A stretch of 64,000 nucleotides of DNA from Fervidobacterium sp. (GCA_026419195.1 JANZZV010000001.1:310001-374000), one strand, 5' to 3'. Numbered from the stretch's first letter, positions 45,474 through 55,579 are shown. Made by a program: numbers and translations. Notes: a model not told the origin generated them from the sequence alone.

Positions 45474-46652
45474 TCAAATAACGTTGCGGAATAAATCGTT
45501 TAATGTCTCGCGTCTTCTTATTAACTTGGCTTCGAATGAATTGTAAGTTTGAGTTACAAGTATTTCCGCAGGTCTGGGCATAGAGTTATAATTATTTGAC
45601 ATCGCGTAACCATAGGCTCCAACGTCTTCGATCACTAAAAAGCTTCCTTCTTTCGGGATTTTAAGCTTTCTCTCGAGCGCAAGAATATCACCGGACTCGC
45701 AAAGTGGTCCAACTAAGTCCACAATTTCTTCTTCGGGATTGTCGTTGTACGGTTCAAGAACACAAATACGATGATATGCGTTGTACATCGCGGGTCTTAT
45801 TAACACATTTAACCCGCCGTCAACTACTATAAATGTTTTGTACGGTGTTCTTTTTATGTATTCCACTTTTAGAACTAGTATTCCAGCAGGTGCAATGAGA
45901 TATCTACCAAGCTCAAGGATAACTAAATCAAAAGATTTTAAGTAAGGAATTACTTTTTCCTTGTAACTATCGATGTTGAGTTCATCGTCTTTGTAGTTTA
46001 TCCCCCAACCACCACCGATATTTATCTTTGAAAAACCGTATCTTTTTGAAAGTTCAACCACTTTCGAGATAGCTTCTTCAAAAGCTCCTACATGCGTGAT
46101 TTGCGAACCTATGTGTACGTGAAACCCCGATATCTTTAATCGTTTATCTTTCAAGGTCTTTTCAAGTAATTCAAGGTGTACACCAAACTTGTTCTTTTTC
46201 AAACCTGTCGATATGTGTGGATGTGTTTTGGGATCAACATCCGGATTGACTCTGAGAAAAAATTCGGCATTTGTTTGTATATTTGTCCACCTTTCGTATT
46301 CTTCGAGAGAATCGATATTTATATATTTAACTTTTTGTCCAAGGTATTCCATATCTTTTTTTGATTTTCCGTTACCGTTCCAAACGATTTTTCCATCATC
46401 GATACCAGCCATTTTGGAGGCATAATATTCTCCTATTGAAACGATGTCTGTACCGAATCCTTGTTTTCCAAATACTTCAATTATACGCGGGTTATTGTTC
46501 GCCTTACAAGCAAATGTCGGTAAAAAGTTTACACCACTAAAAACATCAGTGACTAAATTAATTCTCTTTAGAATTTCTTCAAATGAATAAATGTATAAAG
46601 GTGTTCCATAAGAGTTTGCAATTTCTTCAACTATTTTTTTTGAAAAAATCAT
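45474..46652 (-). CDS. lysA: Diaminopimelate decarboxylase
   Basis: Last step of lysine synthesis, meso-diaminopimelate to L-lysine. PLP fold III enzyme of 392 residues. The PLP lysine is Lys50 in TFACKANNNP. HVGSQI, the phosphate loop INIGGGWGI, LELGRYLIAPAGILV and PLCESGDIL follow, all typical of LysA. ATG 46652 is chosen because GAGGTG precedes it; GTG 46658 is the alternative. No other lysine genes are nearby. Confidence 0.95.
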   Translation of the reverse strand: MIFSKKIVEEIANSYGTPLYIYSFEEILKRINLVTDVFSGVNFLPTFACKANNNPRIIEVFGKQGFGTDIVSIGEYYASKMAGIDDGKIVWNGNGKSKKDMEYLGQKVKYINIDSLEEYERWTNIQTNAEFFLRVNPDVDPKTHPHISTGLKKNKFGVHLELLEKTLKDKRLKISGFHVHIGSQITHVGAFEEAISKVVELSKRYGFSKINIGGGWGINYKDDELNIDSYKEKVIPYLKSFDLVILELGRYLIAPAGILVLKVEYIKRTPYKTFIVVDGGLNVLIRPAMYNAYHRICVLEPYNDNPEEEIVDLVGPLCESGDILALERKLKIPKEGSFLVIEDVGAYGYAMSNNYNSMPRPAEILVTQTYNSFEAKLIRRRETLNDLFRNVI

Positions 46653-46671
46653 TCGCACACCTCACTAAGAA

Positions 46672-46998
46672 TTACCCTTCAATTTTTTTCAACTTCACAG
46701 CAGTTCCATAAGCTAGGATTTCCGCAGCACTTTGCATAACAGAAGCTGAGCCGAATCTAACACCCACAACAGCATCCGCCCCGAGTTTTTCTGCTTCGGT
46801 AATCATTCTCCTAAGTGCAATATTTCTACTCTCAGTGAGTAGTTCTGTATAACTTTTTATCTCACCACCTGCAATTGTTTTAAAAGCTGCCGCTATGTCT
46901 TTACCAAGATGCTTAGAGTTGACTATGTTACCAGCAACGATTCCAAGAGTTTCGGTAATTTCATAACCTGGGACATAGTCAGTTGTAACCACGATCAT
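46672..46998 (-). CDS. UPF0145/YbjQ family protein
   Basis: 108 residues, full family length: MIVVTTDYVPGYEITETLGIVAGNIVNSKHLGKDI, then LTESRNIALRRMITEAEKLGADAVVGVRFGSASV and AEILAYGTAVKL. The family forms pentameric rings by published structures, but its cellular role is unknown. ATG 46998 follows GGGAGGTG; an extension of 14 codons upstream is not supported. It sits just downstream of the ABC permease gene and upstream of lysA. Confidence 0.92.
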   Translation of the reverse strand: MIVVTTDYVPGYEITETLGIVAGNIVNSKHLGKDIAAAFKTIAGGEIKSYTELLTESRNIALRRMITEAEKLGADAVVGVRFGSASVMQSAAEILAYGTAVKLKKIEG

Positions 46999-47036
46999 AC
47001 CAAACACCTCCCTGTATGAAATAGTTCTAATTTTAA

Positions 47037-47786
47037 TCAAACTTCTTTCTTTAAGAAAATCCCGTATGCTAAAAGTGTTATTATTAATGATAATATTATA
47101 ACTCCAAAGGTGTATTTAAAGTCAATGCTGTTTCTTAGGAAAATACTATTTCCCAGTGCATATGTGTAAGTATTCAAAAATTTCAGAGGTTTTAACATAC
47201 CAGCAACTGTTGTAATTGCAAGTGTAGAAAGTCCAGCAAGTAATGGTTTTACTTGGTCATCAAAGATAACTGAATAAAATAATGTTATACAAAACCAAAG
47301 TAAACCGGCAAACAATGATTGTGTTGTGAACTTTATACCTGCGAGATATTGGTAGTCTTTGTTAAGGGCAAATGAATAGAAGATTGGTAACAATCCGGTG
47401 AAAAGCAAAATGAACCAAAGTGAAATGAGACCTGAAAAAAATTTATTGATGAAAACTTGTTTTCTATTTTTTCTTACAAGTAAGAATGCTATAGTACCGT
47501 TTTCTACTTCCCTGGCAAAAAGTGGAAACGCCATTATAATACCAACTATAGGGACTATTTGTCCGAAGTTTTTGCCGTACCATTGAGAATTTATATAGAA
47601 GTCCCATTCTTTAAGTTTGTTTAGCATACTTGGGGGTAAGAACTTTTCTAACTGTGGGGTGCCAGAGTATCCTTCAAGCATTCTCAATGTAAATTTTTGA
47701 AAAGGTGCAACTATAAAAAACAATACAACCAAAGTAAACAACGTACCAACAATTCTCACTCTCATATCATAAAACTCTTTCCTCAT
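47037..47786 (-). CDS. ABC-2 type transporter permease
   Basis: 249 residues with about six hydrophobic segments and an N-terminal cytoplasmic start (MRKEFYDMRVRIVGTLFTLVVLFF). The segment FAREVENGTIAFLLVRKNRKQVFINKFFSGL is the typical ABC-2 coupling region. It pairs with the ATPase gene immediately upstream and the GntR regulator. Substrate unknown; YtrA-linked systems are often envelope-stress or peptide exporters. ATG follows AGGTGAT. Confidence 0.9.
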   Translation of the reverse strand: MRKEFYDMRVRIVGTLFTLVVLFFIVAPFQKFTLRMLEGYSGTPQLEKFLPPSMLNKLKEWDFYINSQWYGKNFGQIVPIVGIIMAFPLFAREVENGTIAFLLVRKNRKQVFINKFFSGLISLWFILLFTGLLPIFYSFALNKDYQYLAGIKFTTQSLFAGLLWFCITLFYSVIFDDQVKPLLAGLSTLAITTVAGMLKPLKFLNTYTYALGNSIFLRNSIDFKYTFGVIILSLIITLLAYGIFLKKEV

Positions 47787-47788
47787 AA

Positions 47789-48610
47789 CTAATCACCTTC
47801 TCTTGTAACATCTTTTGACGTCTTATCGCTGAGTACAATCGCCTCAAAAATTATGTCAAAATTAACAGGTTCACATTCAAATCCATTCTCTTGTGCCCAT
47901 TTTCTTTTTACTATATATATACTTTCTTTTTCGGTTGTTTTGTACTTGTACCCATCTATGATTTTAGTTTTATCAACACGAATTGCACAGTATTTCTGTT
48001 TTATGTCATCAAGGTATCCAACTTCCAGTATTTTTCCTTTGTTCATTATTGCCACCCTATCTGCTATCTTCTCGACTTCACTTAGAATATGACTGGTATA
48101 TAAAACGGAATTTCTCTCGAGTGGTACAGTACGAATCAGATCTAATATTTGGTTTCTGACTATAGGGTCTAAACCCCAAGTGGGCTCATCAAGTATGTAT
48201 AGTTGTACTTTTTGAGAAAGGACAATAGACATATAAAGTTGCGTCGTTTGTCCGTTCGATAGTTCTCCAACTTTTTCTGATAAGGGTATGGCAAACTTCT
48301 CAACAAATTCAAAACATTTGTTTTTATCAAAATCTTTTGTAATCGAAGCAGTCATTTCAATAAGTTGTTTAACAGTGTAACTTTGGTACAATTCTTTACC
48401 TTCCGGCAAATATCCAACACTTCCATTAAGTATAATTTCTCCACCATCTTTTTTTTTAAGACCAAGAATACACTTAATCGTTGTTGTTTTTCCAGCACCA
48501 TTTGGACCTAACAACGCAAAAATTTCTCCTTCATTGACAGAAAATGAGATACCATCAACTGCTTTTATATTTTTGTAATACTTCTTCAAATCAATCACTT
48601 CAAGTATCAA
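47789..48610 (-). CDS. ABC transporter ATP-binding protein
   Basis: 273 residues. Walker A is LGPNGAGKTTTIKCIL; the signature is ELSNGQTTQLYMSI, where LSNGQ replaces the usual LSGGQ; Walker B is LYILDEPTWGLDP; the H-loop is YTSHILSEVEKIADRV. TTG 48610 is chosen because AAGGAGGTG is spaced for it; an earlier in-frame start at 48652 lies inside the GntR gene and before that site. It forms an exporter with the ABC-2 permease two bases downstream. Confidence 0.94.
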   Translation of the reverse strand: MILEVIDLKKYYKNIKAVDGISFSVNEGEIFALLGPNGAGKTTTIKCILGLKKKDGGEIILNGSVGYLPEGKELYQSYTVKQLIEMTASITKDFDKNKCFEFVEKFAIPLSEKVGELSNGQTTQLYMSIVLSQKVQLYILDEPTWGLDPIVRNQILDLIRTVPLERNSVLYTSHILSEVEKIADRVAIMNKGKILEVGYLDDIKQKYCAIRVDKTKIIDGYKYKTTEKESIYIVKRKWAQENGFECEPVNFDIIFEAIVLSDKTSKDVTREGD

Positions 48611-48635
48611 TTCTGCCACCTCCTTATTTCTATGT

Positions 48636-49001
48636 TTATTTTTGAGCGTCAAATAATAACTCGACGATTCTCAAAATTTGATCTTTTGAAACTCCCACTT
48701 GTTTCAATTTTAGAACAAATTTCTCAAATTCTTCAACCAACTCTAACTTGATCTTGCTGTTTTCTATGTTTGCAACAACGTACCCTTCACCACGCTCTAC
48801 ACGAATTATACCTTCTATTTCAAGTTCTCTGTAAGCCCTTGCAACAGTATTTAAATTCACACCTATATCTTTTGCTAAAGTTCTTATTGAAGGTATAAAT
48901 TCCCCAGGCTTCAGCTCTCCATTTATAACCTTTCCTTTTATGTGTTCTTTTATTTGTAAATACACTGGAATATGTGAATTAAAATCCACACTAAACCACA
49001 T
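48636..49001 (-). CDS. GntR family regulator, YtrA subfamily
   Basis: 121 residues. The N-terminal winged helix has IPVYLQIKEHIKGKVINGELKPGEFIPSIRTLAKDIGVNLNTVARAYRELEIEGIIRVERGEGYVV, followed by only a short helical tail as in YtrA. ATG 49001 follows GAGGTG. It heads the cassette GntR-ATPase-permease. Two nested palindromes lie in its own promoter (49043-49067), pointing to self-regulation. Confidence 0.94.
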   Translation of the reverse strand: MWFSVDFNSHIPVYLQIKEHIKGKVINGELKPGEFIPSIRTLAKDIGVNLNTVARAYRELEIEGIIRVERGEGYVVANIENSKIKLELVEEFEKFVLKLKQVGVSKDQILRIVELLFDAQK

Positions 49002-49042
49002 CCAAACACCTCTTTTTCTTGAGGATAACTCCTTCACTCCCT

Positions 49043-49067
49043 TGTAATATTATACTATTACAGTATA
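49043..49067. promoter_or_regulatory. Probable GntR operator over the promoter
   Basis: Two overlapping inverted repeats: TATACT-N5-AGTATA (49051-49067) and TGTAAT-N8-ATTACA (49043-49062). Both cover the -10 element and spacer, a position where a bound regulator would block transcription. Confidence 0.65.
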
Positions 49068-49076
49068 CATTGTCAA
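49049..49076 (-). promoter_or_regulatory. Promoter of the GntR-ABC cassette
   Basis: On the minus strand a perfect TTGACA (49071-49076) and a perfect TATAAT (49049-49054) with a 16-base spacer, the best promoter match in the window. Confidence 0.85.
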
Positions 49077-49084
49077 TAAGAAAA

Positions 49085-49118
49085 TAAAAATAGGGATGCG
49101 GAACATCCCTATTTTTAC
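49085..49118. terminator. Terminator after the FtsX-type gene
   Basis: Stem AAAAATAGGGATG/CATCCCTATTTTT with loop CGGAA (49099-49103); A/T runs at both sides allow action in either direction. It separates the dnaG-sigA-permease genes from the GntR cassette. Confidence 0.85.
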
Positions 49119-49130
49119 TATTTTTTTGGT

Positions 49131-51758
49131 TTAATCGAACACGCGGAGAGCTTCTGATGGTGGAATTTTTTGTGATATGTTTGCTGGAATTGAAACAAAG
49201 ATTATGGTTAATCCGAACACGCTTAGTAAAGTCATTCCTACCTTCCACAGAGGAATTACAACTTTAAACGATGGTAATAAAGGACTTACAAAGTTTACAA
49301 GATCTCTTATTATTAAGGTACTTGAGAGCAATGCAACTATTGTAGCTATTATAACAACCATAAGTGATTCGTATATAAACATTTTAAATATCACACCGCT
49401 ACTTGAACCTATAGCTCGCAGCATACCTATATGCTTTTTTCTGACGTATACATTTCTGAATGTTATGATAGCCAATCCGGCAAATCCAGCAAAGAAACCA
49501 AGGTAGAACAATTGTAGTGACAATTCCACAAGGTTATCTATAGAAGTGTAAAGCTTTTCTATTTCTCCTGTTATATAAAAAGCACCGTCGAACTTTCTTG
49601 CAACAAATTCCTGAGCCTCCAACGCCAATTTTTTATCCTTTATAATTCCAACATATCCACTAATTGCACCAAAGAATTTTCTATTTCTCCAAATTATAAT
49701 ACCATCCATTGGTAGCAAAGCCTCAACGGGATTGTAGAGACCTTTTATCATAAATTCCTCAGTTATTTTCGGAGATATGCCAGGTAGAACGCCTTTCAAC
49801 GTCAATTTTATATGTTCACCTTTACTGGATTTTGTGATCGTTTGAGAAATATATACGGACTTGTCAGGTATATCTTCCGGCTTGATATATTTAATTTCTT
49901 TCATTAATTTTTCTGATGGTAAAATTAGGTGTTTAAAAATTTTTTCATCAGATACTATGAATGTGTGTTTCGTTTTTTGCCCTGGGAAAGTAACTTCAAC
50001 AAGTTGAACAGGTATCAATGCTTCAAATTTTTTGGCAAATGTTTCATCGTTTAAGTATTTGTAAGAACCAAAGAATGTTTTAAGTGGATTTTCAATAATA
50101 ATGAAATTGTATCCAAACGCACCTTCGTCTTTTTTCGATTCGATATACTTTGATATACTTGTAGGAATCACTGCGCTTATTAATATAAGTATCAAAGTAA
50201 CAGAGTACACTATAAAAATTGCGAAATTCCGATTTTTGTGTTTCTCAATATAGGATATAGCGAGTATTGTAGGGATACTCTTAAATCTTTCAAGAATTTT
50301 TTTTATGTAAGGTAGAAATCCAAAGACAAGATAGATACTACCTACAAGCGAAAATGCTGCACGAATAAGCATATCTTTTGCAGTACCTGTGGACAGCATT
50401 GCAGTGTTAGACAACAGGATAGAAAGACCATAAAAGGATAATATGAGACTATTTCTGTAGATTAATGGCACGATGATAAGTATGCCAAGGAGAAAATATT
50501 TATAAGATATGTTATACAAATATAGCAAGAAAATTAACATCAGAGAACCATAAATAATCTTTTTGAATGTTACTTTCCTTTTTTGTTCTTCTATATCTCT
50601 ACCTGTGTAGAGTATAGAAGGGGAGACGTTAGAAAATTCGATGCTTTTGTACACCAAGATTAAAACAGGCACAAACGCTGCAATAAGTACTGCGTAAAAT
50701 ACACTTTGAGGAGTAATGTAAAATGGTATTTTATCTTGAACGAATGCAAACAATTCATCTTCTCTTCTGAATGAATTTATTTTTTCAAGAAGGTATACGC
50801 CAAATCCAAGTCCTGCTGCAGCACCAACAATTTCAGAGATTATTAGATATATAAAGCCCTCCAAAAATAGTATACTAAACATACTACCTCTTGAATACCC
50901 TATTGCTCTCAAAACCCCAAGGGAACCTTTACGCTCTTCGGTAAGTATTCCATAAAAAGATGCTATGAACAAAAAACTTGAAATTACCGAAAAGCCTGAG
51001 AACCCGATGAACAAATAACCTATTATTTTGCTCAAAGGAGATGTTGCCAACCTATGTTTAACAGCATTGACACGAATCGAACCCTCATATTCCGCAAGTG
51101 TGTGGGCAAAAGTTTTATGAGATTCCACAGGCATGTCGAGTGTCACCAAGTAGACGTTTGGTTCCTTCAAGGTGTAGAGACCAAACTCTTCAAATAAATC
51201 CTCTGGTAAAAATATAGTTCCGTTTCCTGATGCTGTCTCACCGCGGAAGTTAAGTTCTCCTTCGCCAAACGACTGAATTTCCACATTGTATGATCCCTTA
51301 GCGGTTATTATTTCTATCTTCTGACCAATAGCTATGTTAAAAGTTTTAGCAGTATCGTTGCTTATAGTTATACCTGTGACTTTCCGACCTATGTATCGTT
51401 CAAGTTCTTTTGTTACTGCCATTGCATAGAGATCAACGTACTTACCATTAATATTTGCTCGGATTTGTGCGAGTTTCACAGGAACAAAGTCCTTGATTTC
51501 TTTGAAATTTTTTAGAACCTTTCCTATCTTAGAAACGTTAATTGCCTTAGGTAAAAATATTGTATCTGCCTTATCTCTAATCACTAGATCGATCTTACCA
51601 AAGTTTTTGGACAATTTTTGGTTGAGATAATAACTCACAGAATCATTTAAAGAAAGACCACCAACAAGAAGCATGGTGGCCACAAATGTACCGAGTATAG
51701 CTAATAAACTTATTTTCCAGTGCTTCGAAAAGTTACGCAGTGCGATCTTAATTACCAT
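49131..51758 (-). CDS. Large FtsX/MacB-type ABC permease
   Basis: 875 residues. N-terminal helix (about 15-38), a large extracytoplasmic domain (about 40-235), a first FtsX-type helix bundle (about 240-390; EERKGSLGVLRAIGYSRGSMF), central membrane segments (about 400-530), a second outer domain (about 540-740) and a final FtsX-type bundle (about 745-860; VRKKHIGMLRAIGSSSGVIFKM). The double-FtsX layout is that of single-chain exporters of lipids or lipoproteins. No ATPase gene is adjacent. It starts 19 bases after sigA, so may be co-transcribed with it. Substrate unknown. Confidence 0.9.
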   Translation of the reverse strand: MVIKIALRNFSKHWKISLLAILGTFVATMLLVGGLSLNDSVSYYLNQKLSKNFGKIDLVIRDKADTIFLPKAINVSKIGKVLKNFKEIKDFVPVKLAQIRANINGKYVDLYAMAVTKELERYIGRKVTGITISNDTAKTFNIAIGQKIEIITAKGSYNVEIQSFGEGELNFRGETASGNGTIFLPEDLFEEFGLYTLKEPNVYLVTLDMPVESHKTFAHTLAEYEGSIRVNAVKHRLATSPLSKIIGYLFIGFSGFSVISSFLFIASFYGILTEERKGSLGVLRAIGYSRGSMFSILFLEGFIYLIISEIVGAAAGLGFGVYLLEKINSFRREDELFAFVQDKIPFYITPQSVFYAVLIAAFVPVLILVYKSIEFSNVSPSILYTGRDIEEQKRKVTFKKIIYGSLMLIFLLYLYNISYKYFLLGILIIVPLIYRNSLILSFYGLSILLSNTAMLSTGTAKDMLIRAAFSLVGSIYLVFGFLPYIKKILERFKSIPTILAISYIEKHKNRNFAIFIVYSVTLILILISAVIPTSISKYIESKKDEGAFGYNFIIIENPLKTFFGSYKYLNDETFAKKFEALIPVQLVEVTFPGQKTKHTFIVSDEKIFKHLILPSEKLMKEIKYIKPEDIPDKSVYISQTITKSSKGEHIKLTLKGVLPGISPKITEEFMIKGLYNPVEALLPMDGIIIWRNRKFFGAISGYVGIIKDKKLALEAQEFVARKFDGAFYITGEIEKLYTSIDNLVELSLQLFYLGFFAGFAGLAIITFRNVYVRKKHIGMLRAIGSSSGVIFKMFIYESLMVVIIATIVALLSSTLIIRDLVNFVSPLLPSFKVVIPLWKVGMTLLSVFGLTIIFVSIPANISQKIPPSEALRVFD

Positions 51759-51777
51759 ATTCTCATCTCTCTTGATT

Positions 51778-52896
51778 CTAATCTTCTTCGGTGAGCTTTT
51801 GCAATAGCCTGAGGTAACGACTACGCGATGGATGTCTAAGCTTCCTTAAAGCTTTAACTTCTATTTGCCTGATTCTTTCACGAGTAACACCAAAGTACTG
51901 ACCTACTTCTTCAAGTGTTTTTGGTTTACCATCGAGTATACCGTATCGCATTTTAAGTACCATCTTCTCTCTATCGTTCAATGTTTCAAGAAGTTTATCT
52001 ATCTCTTCTTTCATAAGCATTCTTATAGCTTCTTTCTTCGGAGAGCCTATACTTTCATCGGCAACAAAATCTCCCATAGAAGAATCGTCTTCTTCACCGA
52101 CGGGTGTTTCGAGTGAAAGAGTTTCAGGGGCAGCTTGTAAAATTTCCTCAATTTTATCGACAGGTTTTCCAACTTGTTCTGCTATGTACTCTATTGAAGG
52201 TTCTTCACCATGTTCTTGTACGTATTCTCTTTTTATCTTCTGTATCTTATTAATAGTTTCAACCATATGAACAGGTACTCTTATCGTTCTTGCTTGATCT
52301 GCTATTGCCCTTGTGATTGCCTGCCTAATCCACCAAGTTGCGTAAGTTGAAAATTTGTAGCCTTTTGACCAATCAAATTTTTCAACGGCTTTTATAAGTC
52401 CAAGACTTCCCTCTTGGATGAGGTCTAGAAAAGAAAGCCCCTTTCCTAGATATCTTTTTGCCATACTTACAACAAGTCTTAAATTGGATATTATAAGTTC
52501 TTCTTTTGCGTTTCGCTCACCACTTTGAGCACGTTGTGCGAGCCTTCTCTCTTCAGAAGGTGTGAGAAGTCTTATCTTTCCAATATCTCTTAGGTACATC
52601 TTTATTAAGTCTTTTGGTTCTGTACTGTCAAAGATTTCAGGACTTTCCGAAAGGTATGCTTTGACCTCTTCTTCTATACTCAATAAGTCAGTAGTATCTC
52701 TAATTTCTATTTTATTTTTTTCAAGTGTTTCATACACAATATCAAGAAAGTTACTATCGAGTGAGTCTGCGTCTCCAGGTGGGAACGTTCTGTCTATATC
52801 ATCGTATGTGATGTAACCTTTTCTTTTTCCTAAATCAACAAGCTTTTCCAATTTTTTTTGAAGTTCTGTATTCTCCTTTACGACTGTTTTAGACAC
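51778..52896 (-). CDS. sigA: Primary RNA polymerase sigma factor SigA (RpoD)
   Basis: 372 residues. A short region 1 is followed by region 1.2 ([21 protein letters not shown]-type), region 2 ([64 protein letters not shown]), region 3, and region 4 helix-turn-helix [30 protein letters not shown]. Region 2 shows the standard -10-reading residues. GTG 52896 follows GAGGAGGTG. It lies 18 bases after dnaG, the classical dnaG-sigA arrangement. Confidence 0.98.
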   Translation of the reverse strand: MSKTVVKENTELQKKLEKLVDLGKRKGYITYDDIDRTFPPGDADSLDSNFLDIVYETLEKNKIEIRDTTDLLSIEEEVKAYLSESPEIFDSTEPKDLIKMYLRDIGKIRLLTPSEERRLAQRAQSGERNAKEELIISNLRLVVSMAKRYLGKGLSFLDLIQEGSLGLIKAVEKFDWSKGYKFSTYATWWIRQAITRAIADQARTIRVPVHMVETINKIQKIKREYVQEHGEEPSIEYIAEQVGKPVDKIEEILQAAPETLSLETPVGEEDDSSMGDFVADESIGSPKKEAIRMLMKEEIDKLLETLNDREKMVLKMRYGILDGKPKTLEEVGQYFGVTRERIRQIEVKALRKLRHPSRSRYLRLLQKLTEED

Positions 52897-52914
52897 AAAA
52901 AAACACCTCCTCGT

Positions 52915-54615
52915 TTATAGTGAGGACCTCTTTATTTTTTCCTTTTGCTTTATTAGTTCAATTCGAGCTTTAAGTAAGATCTTCTTTTCATCTTCAGATT
53001 TTGATTTTTTAATTAACTCATCGATTTCCCCTATTCTTTTCTCTAGGCTTCTGATTTCTATGTCTTTCTTTATATATTCAAGGACCTTATCGTCTACATC
53101 CATATCTATCCTTTCAATAGCTTCTTTAACAAATTGCGCCATATCTTTAGACAACTGCTCTAAGGAAACGTTCAAATCTTTTGCTATCAGAAAGAACTCT
53201 TTCGCCTTTCCATCCAGAATATCAGGGTTGAAATTTATGGTTTTAAATATTTCCGGATAGTTATAATAAATGTATATTAGATAATCTTCTGTTGTAGCTA
53301 TTTTTGTCTTCCTATCTTCAGCATGTGAGTTTTTAACTTGATTAGAATAGTCTTTTCTTGTTTTACCGACTTTTTCTTTTGACAATTTCATCATTTCCAT
53401 TAGCTTGTCTTTGTCAACATGAATTACTTTTGCTATTGCTTCGTAAAATTTATCAGTTGATACTGGATTGTAAGAAAAGATACGATTCCAATTCGACAGA
53501 CTTTGTAAAAATGTGTTTATTCCGTTCGGGTTTGACAAATCGTATTTTCTTGATAGTCTTTCTACGACAAAGATCTCTGGACTAATGGATTCTTCAAGAG
53601 CTTTTATTAACTCTTTTGAACCGCTTTTTTGATAAATCTCATCCGCGTCTTTTCCTTCTCGGAAATTTGCAATTGCTACATTAAAACCTTCATTAAGGAT
53701 CATTTCAATGCTTTTTAAAGTTGCCTTTACACCAGCAGCATCATTATCAAATGCCAGCAATATGTTTTTTGTATATTTCTTCAATTTTAAAATATGTGCC
53801 CTTGTTAATGCAGTTCCAAGGGTAGCCACGGTATTTTTGATACCTGCTCTGTGAAATGCAAGTGCATCAAAGTAACCCTCGCATATGACAACATAGTCTA
53901 CATTTTTTATGTACTCGCGTGCCTGATCAAACAAAAAAAGTATCCAGGATTTCTTGAAAATCATAGTATCCTGGGAATTAATGTACTTTGGTACACCTTC
54001 TCCAACCAACCTACCACCAAAAGCTATTATCCTACCATAATCATCTTTTATAGGTATGATTATCCTTCCAGAAAATGGATCAGTGTTGAGAAAACCAAAA
54101 GCTTGGAGATCTTCTTTTGAAATACCTAAGCTTTTAGCTACTTTTTGTGGAAAGTATGAATTTATCGGAGAATATCCAAATTCGTACAACGATATCTCTC
54201 TTTCAGAAAACCCACGTTTGTACAGATATTCTATAACGTTACTTGATTTTCTCAGTGAATTTAAATATTCCTGATGTAGCAATTTGTAAAAAGAATAGTA
54301 CAATCTACGTTTCTCATCTTCTTCGTCTATATCGATATCAACACCTGCTCGTTCAGCTAACTTTTTAACAGCCTCAGTGTAAGATATATTTTCGATTTCC
54401 TGGACAAATTTCACTACATCACCCGAGGCACCGCATCCAAAACAGTGATACATATTTTTAGCTGGGCTTACATAAAAAGATGGCGATGTTTCTAAGTGAA
54501 ACGGGCAAAGGCCCCTGTAATTAGCACCTACTTTTTGCAAATTGACATATTCAGATACGACTTCAACGATGTCGTTTTTTTCTTTCACAAGTTCAATAAT
54601 CTGCCTTTTTATCAT
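52915..54615 (-). CDS. dnaG: DNA primase
   Basis: 566 residues. The N-terminal CHC2 zinc finger has Cys37, His40, Cys58 and Cys61 (CPFH...CFGC). The Toprim core has DYVVICEGYFDALAFHRAGIKNTVATLGTAL and LAFDNDAAG. The C-terminal helical DnaB-binding part is short and Lys-rich. ATG 54615 is chosen for its spacing to GAGATGAT; two in-frame upstream codons precede it. Makes replication primers at the fork. Confidence 0.96.
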   Translation of the reverse strand: MIKRQIIELVKEKNDIVEVVSEYVNLQKVGANYRGLCPFHLETSPSFYVSPAKNMYHCFGCGASGDVVKFVQEIENISYTEAVKKLAERAGVDIDIDEEDEKRRLYYSFYKLLHQEYLNSLRKSSNVIEYLYKRGFSEREISLYEFGYSPINSYFPQKVAKSLGISKEDLQAFGFLNTDPFSGRIIIPIKDDYGRIIAFGGRLVGEGVPKYINSQDTMIFKKSWILFLFDQAREYIKNVDYVVICEGYFDALAFHRAGIKNTVATLGTALTRAHILKLKKYTKNILLAFDNDAAGVKATLKSIEMILNEGFNVAIANFREGKDADEIYQKSGSKELIKALEESISPEIFVVERLSRKYDLSNPNGINTFLQSLSNWNRIFSYNPVSTDKFYEAIAKVIHVDKDKLMEMMKLSKEKVGKTRKDYSNQVKNSHAEDRKTKIATTEDYLIYIYYNYPEIFKTINFNPDILDGKAKEFFLIAKDLNVSLEQLSKDMAQFVKEAIERIDMDVDDKVLEYIKKDIEIRSLEKRIGEIDELIKKSKSEDEKKILLKARIELIKQKEKIKRSSL

Positions 54616-54644
54616 CAAAATCATCTCAACATTTTAAAATTAAA

Positions 54645-54674
54645 GGTAGCAGATGGAATAACCCATCTGCCACC
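54645..54674 (-). terminator. Probable terminator of the ribosomal protein operon
   Basis: Twelve-position stem with one mismatch (54645-54656 with 54663-54674), six-base loop; on the minus strand a T-rich stretch follows. It lies after rpsI and before dnaG, and partial read-through into dnaG is possible. Confidence 0.7.
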
Positions 54675-54715
54675 AAGACGTTGAAGGAAAAATTGAAACA
54701 TTCCAGAGTAGGAAA

Positions 54716-55114
54716 TTAACGTTTGGAGAATTGTGGAGCCCTTCTTGACTTTTTGAGACCGTATTTCTTTCTCTCGACCATCCTTGGGTCTCTTGTGAGA
54801 AATCCTTTGTCTCTCAGCATTTTCCTCAAATCTGGATTATAACTTACAAGTGCTCTTGCTAATCCAAGCCTAACAGCACCTGCTTGACCGTTTTTACCTC
54901 CACCATTTACTCTGATAAGTACATCAAAATTATTTTCAAGACCAAACATCTTAAGAGGTTCTATAGCATGAAGTGTCCATACTTTATTTTCAAAATATTC
55001 ATTAAAATCGCTGTATTGTTTACCATTAATTTCTATTTTACCAGAACCTGGCTTAAGATAAACTCGAGCTGTAGAGGTCTTCCTTCTACCTGTTCCCATG
55101 TAAACATTTGCCAT
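54716..55114 (-). CDS. rpsI: Ribosomal protein S9
   Basis: 132 residues of the 30S subunit. Typical opening [28 protein letters not shown], core [23 protein letters not shown], and basic C-terminal tail ending [17 protein letters not shown], which reaches tRNA in the P site. ATG follows GGGAGGG. Last gene of the operon, 21 bases after rplM. Confidence 0.98.
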   Translation of the reverse strand: MANVYMGTGRRKTSTARVYLKPGSGKIEINGKQYSDFNEYFENKVWTLHAIEPLKMFGLENNFDVLIRVNGGGKNGQAGAVRLGLARALVSYNPDLRKMLRDKGFLTRDPRMVERKKYGLKKSRRAPQFSKR

Positions 55115-55135
55115 TTATTTCCCTCCCCTCTTAAC

Positions 55136-55579
55136 TTAAAGCAGTTCAATTTTCTCGGGTTTTTGAGCAGTATGTGGATGATTTTCTCCTGCGTAAACTT
55201 TAAGTCTCTTAAATTGATGTCTTCCGAGTATAGTTTTTGGCATCATTCTTTTAACTGCTAACTCAACAACCCTCTCTGGGTATTTTTCAATTAGTTGCCT
55301 TGCAGTTTGAGATTTCAAACCGCCAGGATAACCGGAATGGTGATAGTAAACTTTCTGATTTAATTTCTTACCTGTTAGTTTTACTTTATCAGCATTTATT
55401 ACAACCACAAAGTTCCCGTTATCAAGGTGTGGAGACCACGTAGGTTCATTTTTACCTTGTAATAAAAGTGCTATTCTTGTGGCTAAACGACCAAGTGGTT
55501 TATCAGTAGCATCCACAAGGTACCATTTTTTCTCTACTTTTGGAAAAGATGTCTTCTGTACAGGAAATGGCCTTGCCAT
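55136..55579 (-). CDS. rplM: Ribosomal protein L13
   Basis: 147 residues of the 50S subunit. Marks: [73 protein letters not shown] and the C-terminal [31 protein letters not shown] follows GGGAGGA. Paired with rpsI as in most bacteria. Confidence 0.98.
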   Translation of the reverse strand: MARPFPVQKTSFPKVEKKWYLVDATDKPLGRLATRIALLLQGKNEPTWSPHLDNGNFVVVINADKVKLTGKKLNQKVYYHHSGYPGGLKSQTARQLIEKYPERVVELAVKRMMPKTILGRHQFKRLKVYAGENHPHTAQKPEKIELL

